Source: Bacteroides muris (ex Afrizal et al. 2022)
GTDB taxonomy: Bacteria; Bacteroidota; Bacteroidia; Bacteroidales; Bacteroidaceae
Length of the DNA stretch: 64,000 nt
Reading direction: 5' to 3'
Assembly: GCF_004793475.1 (NCBI RefSeq)
Contig: NZ_SRYZ01000020.1
Location: 1-64,000, forward strand
Shown here: piece after piece, positions 26,728 through 36,057 of the stretch
Layout: each line of letters opens with the position of its first letter
Position numbering within the stretch: position 1 is the stretch's first letter
Translations under genes and position numbers: made by a program
The notes under the pieces: generated by a model
What the model saw: the letters and a program-made list of their open reading frames with translations, nothing else
Database searches by the model: none
Told to the model about the DNA's origin: nothing

Positions 26728-27459
26728 ATGAAAATAACAATAACAAAGAATGAAAAGGAGTTTGACTGCACGGCTGCATGGCGCATCATCGGCCAGATAT
26801 TGAATAAACCGGAGAGCGTGATAGGACTTTCTACGGGACGTACTACCGGCAATCTTCATCGGTTGGTGGGAGGAATCTATACTAAATATCCGTTTAAGGT
26901 GGATACCGTTACTTTCTTCGGATTGGATGAGGTAACGAATGTGCCGCGCGAGTATGCCGGAGCATGCTACACGATGCTGAAAACGGAACTGATGGATACA
27001 TTGGGCATCAAGGAAGAGAATTTCTTGATGCTGCCTACCATTTCCGATGATTTTGGACAGTCATGCAGGGATTTCCAGCAAGAAATTGCGAACCGTGGCG
27101 GTATTGATTTGCTGATTTTGGGGTTGGGTGAGAACGGACATTTGGGGTTCAACCAGCCGGAATCTCCCTTTGGCGGTGAAGCATGGGTGACCCGGATGAA
27201 TGTGGAACTGGAAGAACGCATCCGTAGAGAAACGGGCACTCCTCCCGATAAAGAGTTGGGAGGGGCTACTTTGGGAATAAAGAACATTATGCGGGCACGC
27301 CGGATTGTACTGGTTGCCAAAGGGACTAATAAAGCGGATATTGTCAAGCGGATGCTTGAAGGGCCTGTGACAACAGATGTTCCTGCTTCCATCCTTCAGC
27401 TTCATCCCAACTGTGAGTTTCTGCTGGATGAAGCGGCGGCAAGTATGCTCGGCTGCTAA
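26728..27459 (+). CDS. NagB-like glucosamine/galactosamine-6-phosphate isomerase/deaminase with altered active site
   Basis: Member of the NagB fold, 243 residues, the family's usual size. The phosphate loop 'LSTGRTTG' and the catalytic block are clear. Compared with E. coli NagB, Asp72 is kept (Asp67, GLDEV) and His143 is kept (His138), but Asp141 is Asn136 (GENGH) and Glu148 is Gln143 (FNQP). It could be a galactosamine-6-phosphate (AgaI-like) enzyme or a non-deaminating isomerase. Operon context with a ROK kinase, transporter and GH18 argues for amino-sugar-6-phosphate as ligand. A small GC-rich inverted repeat follows the stop at 27461-27476. Confidence 0.82.
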   Translation: MKITITKNEKEFDCTAAWRIIGQILNKPESVIGLSTGRTTGNLHRLVGGIYTKYPFKVDTVTFFGLDEVTNVPREYAGACYTMLKTELMDTLGIKEENFLMLPTISDDFGQSCRDFQQEIANRGGIDLLILGLGENGHLGFNQPESPFGGEAWVTRMNVELEERIRRETGTPPDKELGGATLGIKNIMRARRIVLVAKGTNKADIVKRMLEGPVTTDVPASILQLHPNCEFLLDEAAASMLGC

Positions 27460-27513
27460 GCCGCCTTGCAAGGTGGTTGATAACTAATTGTTTTAATGAA
27501 TAATTAAAATACT

Positions 27514-28779
27514 ATGACACAACAAGAAAAACAGATAAGCTATATGGGGCCATTCATCACGATGGTATTCCTGTTCTTTATTGTAGGTTTCCTTACGACT
27601 GCCAATACTCAGTTTCAGGGTCCTTTGAAAGAAACTTTTCTTTCGGAAGTGGGCGGGTTGAAAAATACTTTTGCCACTTTGATTACTTTCTCTTGGTTCC
27701 TTGCTTATCCGGTTTGTGGAGGGGTAGGCTCGTCGTGGATTAGCAAATATGGGTATAAAGGGACATTGATGCGTGGATTGCTGGTGATGATTGTGGGGCT
27801 TGGCTTGTTCTTTGCCTCTTCCTATTTCACAGTACACTTTCCGGAAGCGAATTGGCATGCAGGAAATAATGTTATCCCCGGAGGGTTCTTGATTTTCTTA
27901 CTGGGTTCTTTCGTGGTAGGGGCTTCGGCCACCATTCTGCAAGTGGTTATAAATCCTTATCTGACGGCTTGCCATGTCAAGGGTACCCAGTCCATTCAGC
28001 GTTTGGCTATAGGCGGTTCTGCCAATTCTGTGGGAACTACGCTTGCTCCTTATTTCGTGACCGGTGTCGTGTTTGGCGGTCTGTCTATGGAGGACATTCA
28101 GATTGACCAGCTGATGGTTCCGTTCCTGGCATTGATGGCTGTTATTTCTTTGATTGTATTGTTGTTGATGAAATTGTCTTTGCCCGATATCCAAGGAACC
28201 AGGGTAGAGAAGGGAGAAAAGCTGGAAAAAAGTGTATGGTCCTTCCGTCATCTGACATTGGGCGTGGTGGCTATCTTCTTTTATGTAGGAGTGGAAGTCT
28301 GTATTGGGGCCAATATCAATCTGTATGCCATCGAGATGGACTATGCTTCTCCGGCACTGATGGCTACGCTCTATTGGGGTGGTATGCTTGTGGGCCGCCT
28401 GGTGGGGAGCAGCCTGAGCAGGATTTCTCCCCGCGTGCAGTTGACGGTTACTACGGTATCGGCAGGAGTACTCGCCTTACTGGCCATTTTGCTGAATAAT
28501 CCGTGGCTGCTCACGGCAGTAGGTCTGTTCCATTCCATCATGTGGGGAGCTATCTTTACCTTGTCCGTTGCCCATTTGGGAAAATACACTTCGGTGGCTT
28601 CGGGTGTGTTCATGATTGGAGTGGTAGGCGGTGCCATATTGCCCTTGTTGCAGGGAGTGCTTGCCGATGTTCTTGGAGGCTGGAGATGGTCATGGTTCAT
28701 TGTCCTCTTTGGAGAAGCGTTTATGCTGTATTATGCATTGATAGGTTCACGAGTCCGTCAGACCTGCGATAATTTGTAA
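27514..28779 (+). CDS. MFS sugar permease of the FHS (fucose/GlcNAc/glucose-galactose) type
   Basis: Inner-membrane proton symporter with about 12 membrane segments in 421 residues. 'FLFFIVGFLTTANTQ' at the start, 'INPYLTACHVKG' and 'GGSANSVGTTLAP' in the first half are typical of FucP/NagP-like transporters. Its place between a NagB-like gene and a GH18 chitinase-type gene suggests GlcNAc or a small chito-oligosaccharide as substrate. It is separated by 54 bp from the previous gene and 15 bp from the next. Confidence 0.87.
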   Translation: MTQQEKQISYMGPFITMVFLFFIVGFLTTANTQFQGPLKETFLSEVGGLKNTFATLITFSWFLAYPVCGGVGSSWISKYGYKGTLMRGLLVMIVGLGLFFASSYFTVHFPEANWHAGNNVIPGGFLIFLLGSFVVGASATILQVVINPYLTACHVKGTQSIQRLAIGGSANSVGTTLAPYFVTGVVFGGLSMEDIQIDQLMVPFLALMAVISLIVLLLMKLSLPDIQGTRVEKGEKLEKSVWSFRHLTLGVVAIFFYVGVEVCIGANINLYAIEMDYASPALMATLYWGGMLVGRLVGSSLSRISPRVQLTVTTVSAGVLALLAILLNNPWLLTAVGLFHSIMWGAIFTLSVAHLGKYTSVASGVFMIGVVGGAILPLLQGVLADVLGGWRWSWFIVLFGEAFMLYYALIGSRVRQTCDNL

Positions 28780-28794
28780 TTAAAGATAGTACTT

Positions 28795-30519
28795 ATGAAA
28801 AAAATTAGAATGATGATGGCTGCCGCTTTGGGCGTATTGGTTTCATGCGGTAGCGTTAAGTCGGGAGAAGAGGTCGTTGCGGCTTCCCGCGATTCAAAGG
28901 TTGTGGTTGCTTATGTCACTTCGTGGAGTGAGGTGATGCCTGACCCACAGTATATGACGCATATCAACTATGCGTTCGGCCATGTAAACGAAAGTTTTAA
29001 TGGTGTCAAGATTGATAATGAAGAACGTTTGAAACAGATTGTCGATTTGAAGAAACAGAAACCGAAGCTTAAAGTACTGCTTTCCATCGGTGGCTGGGGA
29101 AGTGGACGTTTCAGCGAGATGGCTGCCAATGATGAATATCGCCGTGCTTTTGCCACGGACTGTGACCGTGTGGTGAAGGAGTTCGCTTTGGATGGCATTG
29201 ACATCGATTGGGAATATCCCACCAGCTCTATGGCAAATATATCCTCGTCACCGGACGATACGGAGAATTTTACACTTCTGATGCAGGATATCAGAGCTGC
29301 CATCGGCAATGAAAAGGAGCTGACGCTTGCCACCGTAGCTTCTGCCCGTTACATTGACTTCAAGGCTATCTTGTCTTCCGTCGATTTTGTGAATATCATG
29401 GCTTATGACATGGCTTCCGCTCCCAAGCACCATTCGGCGCTTTATTCGTCGGGACATAGCGGTGACATTACTTCGGATGGTGCCGTTACCGCACATTTGA
29501 AAGCAGGCATACCACCTTCCAAACTGGTGATGGGGATGCCTTTCTATGGTCGTGGAGGTGACGGTTATCCCAGCTTCCAAGATTATAATAAGGTAGGGAA
29601 TACGGATACCCAATATACTGAAAAGTGGGATGAGGTGGCTCAAGTGCCTTATCTGGCCGATAAGAATGATACGTTGGTATTTGGTTTTGAGAATCCCCGT
29701 TCACTTGCCATCAAGTGTCAGTATATTCTGGATAAAGATTTGCTGGGAGGCATGTATTGGGATTATAGCGGAGACAATGAGCAGGGTGATTTGCGCCGTA
29801 CGGTAGCAGAAAACCTATTGGGCAAGCCGCACAAGGCGAAGGTACTGGTGTTGACGGAACGTGGTGGACAGCACGGAGGATTTACGGATGCCGGCTTGAA
29901 GTGGTTGGCGGCCGAAGGTGCAAAGGGGAATTTCAGTATTACCGAGATAAACAATGCCAGGAACATAACGGAGGCTTACTTGTCGCAGTTCAGCTTGGTT
30001 ATTCAATTGGATTTCCCGCCTTATACTTGGCCGAAGGAAGCGGAAGATGCATTCGTCAAGTATATAGAAGAAGGCCGTGGCGGCTGGATCGGTTTCCATC
30101 ATGCTACTTTGCTGGGCGAGTTTGACGGTTATCCCATGTGGCAATGGTTCTCTGATTTCATGGGTGGTGTACGTTTCAAGAACTACATAGCCCCGCTGGC
30201 CGACGGTACGCTGATTGTGGAAGATAAACAGCATCCGGTAATGAAGGATGTTCCGGCCTCTTTCGTGGTGCCCGATGACGAGTGGTATACTTATGACAAG
30301 AGCCCACGCCCCAATGTACATGTACTGGCCAATGTAGACGAATCGAGCTACACGCCTGCATCGGACATCAAGATGGGCGATCATCCGGTGGTTTGGGTCA
30401 ATGAAAGCAAAAAGGCACGCAATGTTTATTTCCAGATAGGGCATAGTAGTAAGTTGTACGAAACGGAAGGGTTTACGACCATGTTCAGAAATGCCATTAA
30501 CTGGACTTTAGAAAGGTAA
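28795..30519 (+). CDS. GH18 chitinase-type lipoprotein fused to a ThuA-like domain
   Basis: Lipoprotein signal with Cys18 (LVSC). Residues about 35-340 are a GH18 domain: 'LLSIGGWG', the catalytic DxxDxDxE motif 'DGIDIDWE' with acid Glu140, 'MAYDM' and 'MGMPFYGRG'. GH18 enzymes cut beta-1,4 GlcNAc linkages in chitin or N-glycans by substrate assistance. Residues about 348-574 are a ThuA-like (trehalose utilisation type) domain: 'AKVLVLTERGGQHGGF', 'GGWIGFHHA', 'HPVMKDVPASF', 'VYFQIGHS'. The fusion puts ThuA outside the cytoplasm, which is not its usual place. Last gene before a strong terminator. Confidence 0.88.
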   Translation: MKKIRMMMAAALGVLVSCGSVKSGEEVVAASRDSKVVVAYVTSWSEVMPDPQYMTHINYAFGHVNESFNGVKIDNEERLKQIVDLKKQKPKLKVLLSIGGWGSGRFSEMAANDEYRRAFATDCDRVVKEFALDGIDIDWEYPTSSMANISSSPDDTENFTLLMQDIRAAIGNEKELTLATVASARYIDFKAILSSVDFVNIMAYDMASAPKHHSALYSSGHSGDITSDGAVTAHLKAGIPPSKLVMGMPFYGRGGDGYPSFQDYNKVGNTDTQYTEKWDEVAQVPYLADKNDTLVFGFENPRSLAIKCQYILDKDLLGGMYWDYSGDNEQGDLRRTVAENLLGKPHKAKVLVLTERGGQHGGFTDAGLKWLAAEGAKGNFSITEINNARNITEAYLSQFSLVIQLDFPPYTWPKEAEDAFVKYIEEGRGGWIGFHHATLLGEFDGYPMWQWFSDFMGGVRFKNYIAPLADGTLIVEDKQHPVMKDVPASFVVPDDEWYTYDKSPRPNVHVLANVDESSYTPASDIKMGDHPVVWVNESKKARNVYFQIGHSSKLYETEGFTTMFRNAINWTLER

Positions 30520-30550
30520 TACTTTTTATAATCAATGGATTTGGAAGAAA

Positions 30551-30583
30551 ACGGGTACGTTACAGAAACGTATCCGTTTTTTT
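30551..30583 (+). terminator. Rho-independent terminator of the ROK-GH18 operon
   Basis: Stem 30551-30561 / 30567-30577 (11 bp with one G-T pair), 5-base loop, followed at once by a run of T to 30583. Confidence 0.9.
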
Positions 30584-30773
30584 ATGGGTTTAAACTTTAT
30601 CACTTTAAGTTTAAAATAAAACGTTTTTTATGGATGTGTTAGTAAATGAACTTCTTATGAGAAATATTCAACTTCTATCTCTTATTTAGTACGTAATTTC
30701 GCTTATTGAAGTATTGGAATTTGTATCAATACAATATGAATAACTTTCTATTTTATAAACTAATACTATTATC
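30584..30773 (+). promoter_or_regulatory. susC upstream region with two inverted repeats
   Basis: Gene-free 190 bp. TTTAAACTT (30589-30597) pairs with AAGTTTAAA (30607-30615). Closer to the gene, GTATTG (30711-30716) and CAATAC (30727-30732) form a dyad with 10-bp spacing that resembles, but does not match, the ATATTG-N11-CAATAT operator. TAATTTCG near 30693 is an imperfect -7 element. Regulation by the same HTCS is plausible. Confidence 0.45.
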
Positions 30774-33700
30774 ATGAAAAGAAAAAGAGTCCTTTTGCTG
30801 CTTTGCATTTTCAGTTGTACTTTGCAGCTCTTCGCACAACAAATTAATGTGCAGGGTATCGTTTATGACCCTTCCGGAGAAACGGTTCCAGGTGCTAATG
30901 TTAGTATGAAAAGTAATCCGGTTGTGGGTACTGTGACGGATATTGATGGGAATTTCGGTCTGAAAGCTTCTGTGGGTGATGTGTTGGTCTTCACTTTTAT
31001 CGGTTATGAGCCTATTGAGTATAAATTGACTGCTGCAGATACAAATCTGAAAGTTCGTTTTACTGATTCTTCTGAGTTGTTGGACGAGGTAGTGGTAGTA
31101 GGCTATGGTGTACAAAAGAAGAGTGTACTTTCGTCTGCTGTGAGCCGTGTTACCAGTGAAGAGTTGGATAAAGGTAATCCTACAAATATTCAGAATGCCT
31201 TGAAAGGTAAAGTTTCTGGTGTACAGATTATCTCTAATTCAGGTCAGCCTGGTGCGGAATCAAAGATTCGTATTCGGGGTACTGGTACGGTCAACAACTC
31301 TGATCCGCTTTATATAGTAGACGGCATGCCGTCTGAAAGTGGTATCAACCATTTGAATCCTTCTGATATTGAGTCTATTGAAGTATTGAAAGATGCGGCT
31401 TCCGCTGCTATTTACGGAGCCCGTGGTGCTAACGGTGTTGTACTGATTACTACGAAGAAGGGTACTAAAGGGAAAGCTACTTTGAACTATGAATTTGCCT
31501 ACGGTATTCAGAATCCTTCCAAGAAGGTGGATTTGTTGGGCAGTGCGGATTATCAGATGTTGATGAATGAAATGGCTGCCAACGCAGGTAAGGACCCTTA
31601 TTTCCCGACTGTTTCCTGCGTCAATACCGACTGGCAAAAGGAACTGCAGAACAAGAATGCTCCTATTATGAACCACAAGGTTTCGTTGAGTGGCGGTACG
31701 GACAACTCTACCTATTATGCTTCTTTCGGTTATGTAAAGCAAGAAGGTATTTATGCTAAAGGACATGCTGATTATGAACGCTACAATGTACGCTTGAATT
31801 ACAATAATGTATTACTGGACACGAAATCACGAAATTGGTTGAATAAGATTAGTTTTGGTGCAATTGCAAGCTATTCCAAGTCAATCCAGACAGGTAATAC
31901 TATTGGCAACAGTGAAGCAGCAGGCTTGATTACTTCCATGAATATGTTGCCTCCTACCGAACCGGTTTATCAGACCGACCCTGCTATACTGGAGCAATAT
32001 GCCGTAACTTATCCAAATCATGTCATTGCTCCCAACGGCCTGGCATACAATATCATCGAGATGCGTGAAATAACCAATCCGCTGGCAGCCATGCAGGTCA
32101 GTCATAACCAGAGGACTATGCCTCAGAATTTCGGTGCGAACTTTAACCTTGATGTCGACTTGTTACCGGGCTTGAAGTTCAAGACTACCTATGGTGCGGA
32201 ATGGGTGTTCAATTCCATTAAGAATGTAACTCCGGTCTACGAACTGAATGCTACCAGTAAGAATGCCACTTCCAAGGTAGAGGATAAGAAAAGGGAGTCT
32301 TCCTATTGGCAGTGGGAAAATGTACTGTCCTATACAAAGTCTTTCGGCCGTCATAATATAGGTGCACTGTTCGGTACAAGTATGTCTTCTTATCATTACT
32401 CTAATTTGGAAGCGGAAGATTATAATCTGCTGGTGGTAGATATAGACAAGGGATATATAGACACGGCCACAGCGCCCGAAGAACAGTCTAAAGTATGGGG
32501 TGGGGCGGAAGACCACCGCATTGCATCCGTATTCGGACGTATCAACTATAATTATGATGAAAAGTATTTGTTCGAAGCGGTAGTAAGACGGGACGGTTCG
32601 TCAAATTTCAGTCGCGAACACCAGTATGCTACATTCCCTTCGGTTTCTTTGGGTTGGGTGTTGACTCGGGAGAAGTTCATGGAGAACAGACCTTCCTGGT
32701 TGGATTTTGCCAAGATACGTCTGAGTTGGGGACAGAATGGTAACGAACGTATTGGCTCCTTTGCCTATACAAGTATGATGAGTCAGGGTAAGAATGCAGT
32801 CATAAATGGAAAAGTATATACGGGTATGCTGCCCAGTGGCTATGCCAATGCAGACTTGAAATGGGAGACTTCCGAACAGACAGACTTGGGTATTGACTTG
32901 CGTTTCTTCAACAGTGCATTGACATTCTCTGCCGACTATTTCGTGAAGAAGACGAAGGACATGCTGCTTTCCATGCCAATTCCTCTTTATACCAGTTATG
33001 GCAGTATGACGGTCAATTCGGGTACAGTGAAGAACGAAGGTATCGAGTTCGAAGCGTCCTATCGCTTTAAGGTGGGTGAAGTGAATCTGGGTATCAATGG
33101 AAATGCTTCTTATGTGAAGAATACCGTAACAGACCAAGGCCCCGACCGCGTCGGTCTCAATAATATCGGTGGTGGTATGGGCGGTCAGGTCAGTTGGAGA
33201 GAGAACGGGCGTCCGTACGGCTTCTTCTACGGTTACTTGCATGATGGCATTTTCCAGAATCAGCAGGAGATAGACAGCTATACTTACGTAGATTCTAACG
33301 GAAAGACTCAGTTGATACAACCGAATGCCAAGCCCGGAGATATCCGTTTTAAAGATTTGGACGGTAAAAATGGTCTTAATGGCGATGACCGTACTATGAT
33401 AGGTAAGCCGAATCCCGACTGGACATATGGATTTACGCTCTCTGCCGATTGGAAGGGGCTGGATTTCAGTGCATTCTTTCAAGGAAGTATCGGAAACGAT
33501 ATTTATAAACTGTACAGACGTTCCAATGTGACTTTTGGTAACTACGACAAATCCTGGTTGAACCGTTGGCACGGTGAAGGAACTTCCAATTGGGTACCAC
33601 GTATCATAGATGGTGACAACAATAACTATCAGGTTTCAAACTTCTTTGTAGAAGATGGATCGTATATGCGTTTGAAAGTGTTGCAGATAGGTTACAGTCT

Positions 33701-33884
33701 GCCCGGACAGATGTTGCAGCGTGTCGGCATCAAGGGGCTGCGTTTCTTTGTGCAGGGCGAAAATCTGTTTACAATTACCAACTACAGCGGTTATGATCCT
33801 GAAGTGGGAACACGTGATGGATTTGACGGGGGAACATATCCGCAAGCACGTACTTATACTATCGGTGCGAATATTACATTTTGA
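30774..33884 (+). CDS. SusC-like TonB-dependent receptor (amino-sugar locus)
   Basis: Complete 1036-residue outer-membrane receptor. Signal peptide to about residue 22, carboxypeptidase-like regulatory domain (residues about 24-95, 'VQGIVYDPSGETVPGANV'), TonB box region 'DEVVVVGYG', plug ('GKVSGVQI', 'IRIRGTGT', 'YIVDGMP', 'YGARGANGVVLITTKKG'), and the barrel ending 'YTIGANITF'. No N-terminal anti-sigma or STN extension, in agreement with control by an HTCS. SusD follows 24 bp downstream. Confidence 0.96.
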   Translation: MKRKRVLLLLCIFSCTLQLFAQQINVQGIVYDPSGETVPGANVSMKSNPVVGTVTDIDGNFGLKASVGDVLVFTFIGYEPIEYKLTAADTNLKVRFTDSSELLDEVVVVGYGVQKKSVLSSAVSRVTSEELDKGNPTNIQNALKGKVSGVQIISNSGQPGAESKIRIRGTGTVNNSDPLYIVDGMPSESGINHLNPSDIESIEVLKDAASAAIYGARGANGVVLITTKKGTKGKATLNYEFAYGIQNPSKKVDLLGSADYQMLMNEMAANAGKDPYFPTVSCVNTDWQKELQNKNAPIMNHKVSLSGGTDNSTYYASFGYVKQEGIYAKGHADYERYNVRLNYNNVLLDTKSRNWLNKISFGAIASYSKSIQTGNTIGNSEAAGLITSMNMLPPTEPVYQTDPAILEQYAVTYPNHVIAPNGLAYNIIEMREITNPLAAMQVSHNQRTMPQNFGANFNLDVDLLPGLKFKTTYGAEWVFNSIKNVTPVYELNATSKNATSKVEDKKRESSYWQWENVLSYTKSFGRHNIGALFGTSMSSYHYSNLEAEDYNLLVVDIDKGYIDTATAPEEQSKVWGGAEDHRIASVFGRINYNYDEKYLFEAVVRRDGSSNFSREHQYATFPSVSLGWVLTREKFMENRPSWLDFAKIRLSWGQNGNERIGSFAYTSMMSQGKNAVINGKVYTGMLPSGYANADLKWETSEQTDLGIDLRFFNSALTFSADYFVKKTKDMLLSMPIPLYTSYGSMTVNSGTVKNEGIEFEASYRFKVGEVNLGINGNASYVKNTVTDQGPDRVGLNNIGGGMGGQVSWRENGRPYGFFYGYLHDGIFQNQQEIDSYTYVDSNGKTQLIQPNAKPGDIRFKDLDGKNGLNGDDRTMIGKPNPDWTYGFTLSADWKGLDFSAFFQGSIGNDIYKLYRRSNVTFGNYDKSWLNRWHGEGTSNWVPRIIDGDNNNYQVSNFFVEDGSYMRLKVLQIGYSLPGQMLQRVGIKGLRFFVQGENLFTITNYSGYDPEVGTRDGFDGGTYPQARTYTIGANITF

Positions 33885-33908
33885 TTAACGACCTAAAAAA
33901 TAGATACA

Positions 33909-35471
33909 ATGAATAAGATATTAAAGGTATTGGCTTTGGGTGCGATGGCTTTGTCGACCACAGCTTGTTCAGATTTTCTGGAAGTGAATCCAAGAACTCA
34001 GGTGTCGGAAACTGAATTTTACAAGACGGAAGAGGATATGATGAAGGGCTTGTATGCCGTGATAAATGAAATGCAGACCCGTATGCCGGAGGTTTGGTCT
34101 TACTCTTCTTTGCTGGGTGATGAGTCCGAAACTGGTGGTGGTATCGGTGAGGGGTCTTACAAGACGAAATGGGATACTTTTACCTATGACGCGACTTCTT
34201 GTTTTGGTGCATGGGGATATGGTTCTTGGTGGAATGAGTGGGATTTTGGCTTGTTCAATGGAGTCATTGCTGCCAATCTGTTGATTGACAAATTGGCCGG
34301 ATGCAATCTCAGTGCAGACTTTGTCAATTCAATTTCTGCCGAAGCGCGCTTTTACCGTGCCATTTTCTATTACCATCTGTTTATGGGGTATGAGCAATTC
34401 CCGCTTATCAAACATTATCTGGCAGCCAGTGAAATGTATAGCGTTGCCAAAGGAACCCGTGAAGAAATTTATGAGTTTATGATGGGTGACTTGGATGACG
34501 AAGTGACTAAGTATCTGCCCCAGCGCAGTGCTACACAGCAGGGACGCGTTTGCCGGGATGCTGCCAAGCTGCTTCGTGCCAAAATTATTTTGTTCCATCG
34601 TGATGAGACTAAATATCAGGTGGCATTGAATGACATGAAAGAAATAATCACTAGTGGAAGATACCAGTTGAACCCTGATTATCAGAACTTATGGGTGAAA
34701 GATGGAGAATGGTGTGCGGAATCTGTCTTTGAGGTATGTTATGCTGGTAATAACTCCGGTGAAGGGTTTGGTCTTGCACGTTCTTTGGGTGGTCGTAACA
34801 TTGTTGACCCGAGAAGTGCCGAGCAGGGCGGATTGGGCGAAGGTTATGGGCAGAACACTATGCCGAGTACTGTTTACAATATGTTTAAGGAAGGCGATAC
34901 GCGCCGCGAGGGAACAGTCATTGTCTATGCGGACGAGGCTAAGAAAGTGGCAGAAATGGTGGCCAAAGGTGAACTACCGGCAGGAAGTGTTTTCCAAGTC
35001 AGTGACCAGCAGGAAAATTACGAAGGTCTGGGGCACTATAAGATTCATCCGAGAAAGGAGACGACGTCTACGGTGAATCCTACGGATAACTATTATAATT
35101 CTTGGCGTATTTACCGGTATGCTGATGTTTTGCTGCTGGCTGTGGAGCTTGATGTGCGCATCAACGGAACTGCCAGTGCCGATGCGCAAGGTTGGTTCGA
35201 CCAAGTCAGAGATCGCGCTTTCAAAGACAAAGAGCATCGTATCAATTTGTCCGGAAAGAGCAAGCAGGAGTTGTTGGATATTCTTTTTGAAGAGCGTGGG
35301 TATGAGTTTATGGATGAAATGCAGCGTTGGTTTGATATTCTGCGTTTCGATAAAGGAACAGAGATTTTAGGTAACAAAGGTTGGACGGAGAAGTTCAGGT
35401 ATTTTCCAATTGACCAGTCGGAAATGGATAGGGCTAAAGGCGGTTTGACGCAGAACCCAGGCTGGTTATAA
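33909..35471 (+). CDS. SusD-like lipoprotein (amino-sugar locus)
   Basis: Glycan-binding lipoprotein partner of the preceding SusC. Lipobox STTAC with Cys20; 'SAEARFYRAIFYYHLFMGYEQFPL' (family-typical, in pieces) near residue 140; the C-terminal 'LFEERGYEFMDEMQRWFDILRF' helix block (in pieces) and the ending 'LTQNPGWL'. 520 residues. Followed by a terminator hairpin. Confidence 0.95.
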   Translation: MNKILKVLALGAMALSTTACSDFLEVNPRTQVSETEFYKTEEDMMKGLYAVINEMQTRMPEVWSYSSLLGDESETGGGIGEGSYKTKWDTFTYDATSCFGAWGYGSWWNEWDFGLFNGVIAANLLIDKLAGCNLSADFVNSISAEARFYRAIFYYHLFMGYEQFPLIKHYLAASEMYSVAKGTREEIYEFMMGDLDDEVTKYLPQRSATQQGRVCRDAAKLLRAKIILFHRDETKYQVALNDMKEIITSGRYQLNPDYQNLWVKDGEWCAESVFEVCYAGNNSGEGFGLARSLGGRNIVDPRSAEQGGLGEGYGQNTMPSTVYNMFKEGDTRREGTVIVYADEAKKVAEMVAKGELPAGSVFQVSDQQENYEGLGHYKIHPRKETTSTVNPTDNYYNSWRIYRYADVLLLAVELDVRINGTASADAQGWFDQVRDRAFKDKEHRINLSGKSKQELLDILFEERGYEFMDEMQRWFDILRFDKGTEILGNKGWTEKFRYFPIDQSEMDRAKGGLTQNPGWL

Positions 35472-35499
35472 GTTTAGATTGGTTTTCTTTCTGAAGAGT

Positions 35500-35532
35500 C
35501 CCGGTATTTCCTTTGGGAATACTGGGATTTTT
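35500..35532 (+). terminator. Terminator after susD
   Basis: CCCGGTATT (35500-35508) pairs with AATACTGGG (35518-35526), one G-T pair, 9-base loop, then ATTTTTAT. Confidence 0.8.
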
Positions 35533-35632
35533 ATATGTGGGCAGTGGTGGTATCTTTCACAGAGTTTATTTCGGCAAAACATCTGTCATGCTGTTACGCG
35601 AAGAGATTATTCTTTTTGATTATAAGTTGATT

Positions 35633-35676
35633 AAAGCGTGATGGATAAAAAACACTACAACCATCCATCACGCTTT
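35633..35676. terminator. Perfect 14-bp hairpin in the susD-thuA gap
   Basis: Arms 35633-35646 and 35663-35676 (AAAGCGTGATGGAT and its complement) are perfect; 16-base loop. There are A residues before and T residues after, so it could stop transcription from both sides between the converging genes. Confidence 0.65.
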
Positions 35677-35729
35677 CCAACTTTTATAAAAGATGGTATG
35701 CATACTTGTTTCGTGGGTCGTTGAAATAG

Positions 35730-35905
35730 TTATAATCTTAGTTCTCAGTATGAAACTTTTAGTTTCAAGATTAAATACGGAAAGTTTTGACGAGTAAGAC
35801 TATTGGTTTCAACAAGCAAAACCAAAAGTTCCTTGCGATGAAACCATTCGTTTCAAAGGTTAAAACTCTTGGTTTCGACTATGGGAAACTATCATTCCAA
35901 CTTGT
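35730..35905. repeat. Array B: 22-bp tandem dyad repeats
   Basis: Units start at 35752, 35774, 35796, 35818, 35840, 35862 and 35884, with a worn one at 35730. The best units are GAAAC-N5-GTTTC (35752-35766 and 35840-35854); the GTTTC half recurs at 35762, 35784, 35806, 35828, 35850 and 35872. The phase is exactly 22 bp but the sequence is unrelated to array A. A TTG-started open frame (35787-36065) runs through it and is probably not a gene. Confidence 0.82.
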
Positions 35906-35937
35906 CGGGACTAGCAAGGGTATTTACTTAAAACAAC

Positions 35938-35976
35938 CGAAACAGATATCTTTTCCTTCGAAAAGTATCTGTTTCG
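35938..35976. repeat. Perfect nested inverted repeat next to array B
   Basis: CGAAACAGATA (35938-35948) and its exact complement (35966-35976), with an inner CTTTTC/GAAAAG pair. The outer arms again carry GAAAC/GTTTC, the half-sites of array B, but out of the 22-bp phase. Together with the two hairpins and array B this is all I see in the 586-bp gap 35472-36057. Confidence 0.7.
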
Positions 35977-36057
35977 ACATAAAAGTGTTATATTTTGGAG
36001 AAGATTTGAAGAATACTATCCTATTTTATTCTTTTGATTACTGTTATGGGAACTGTT

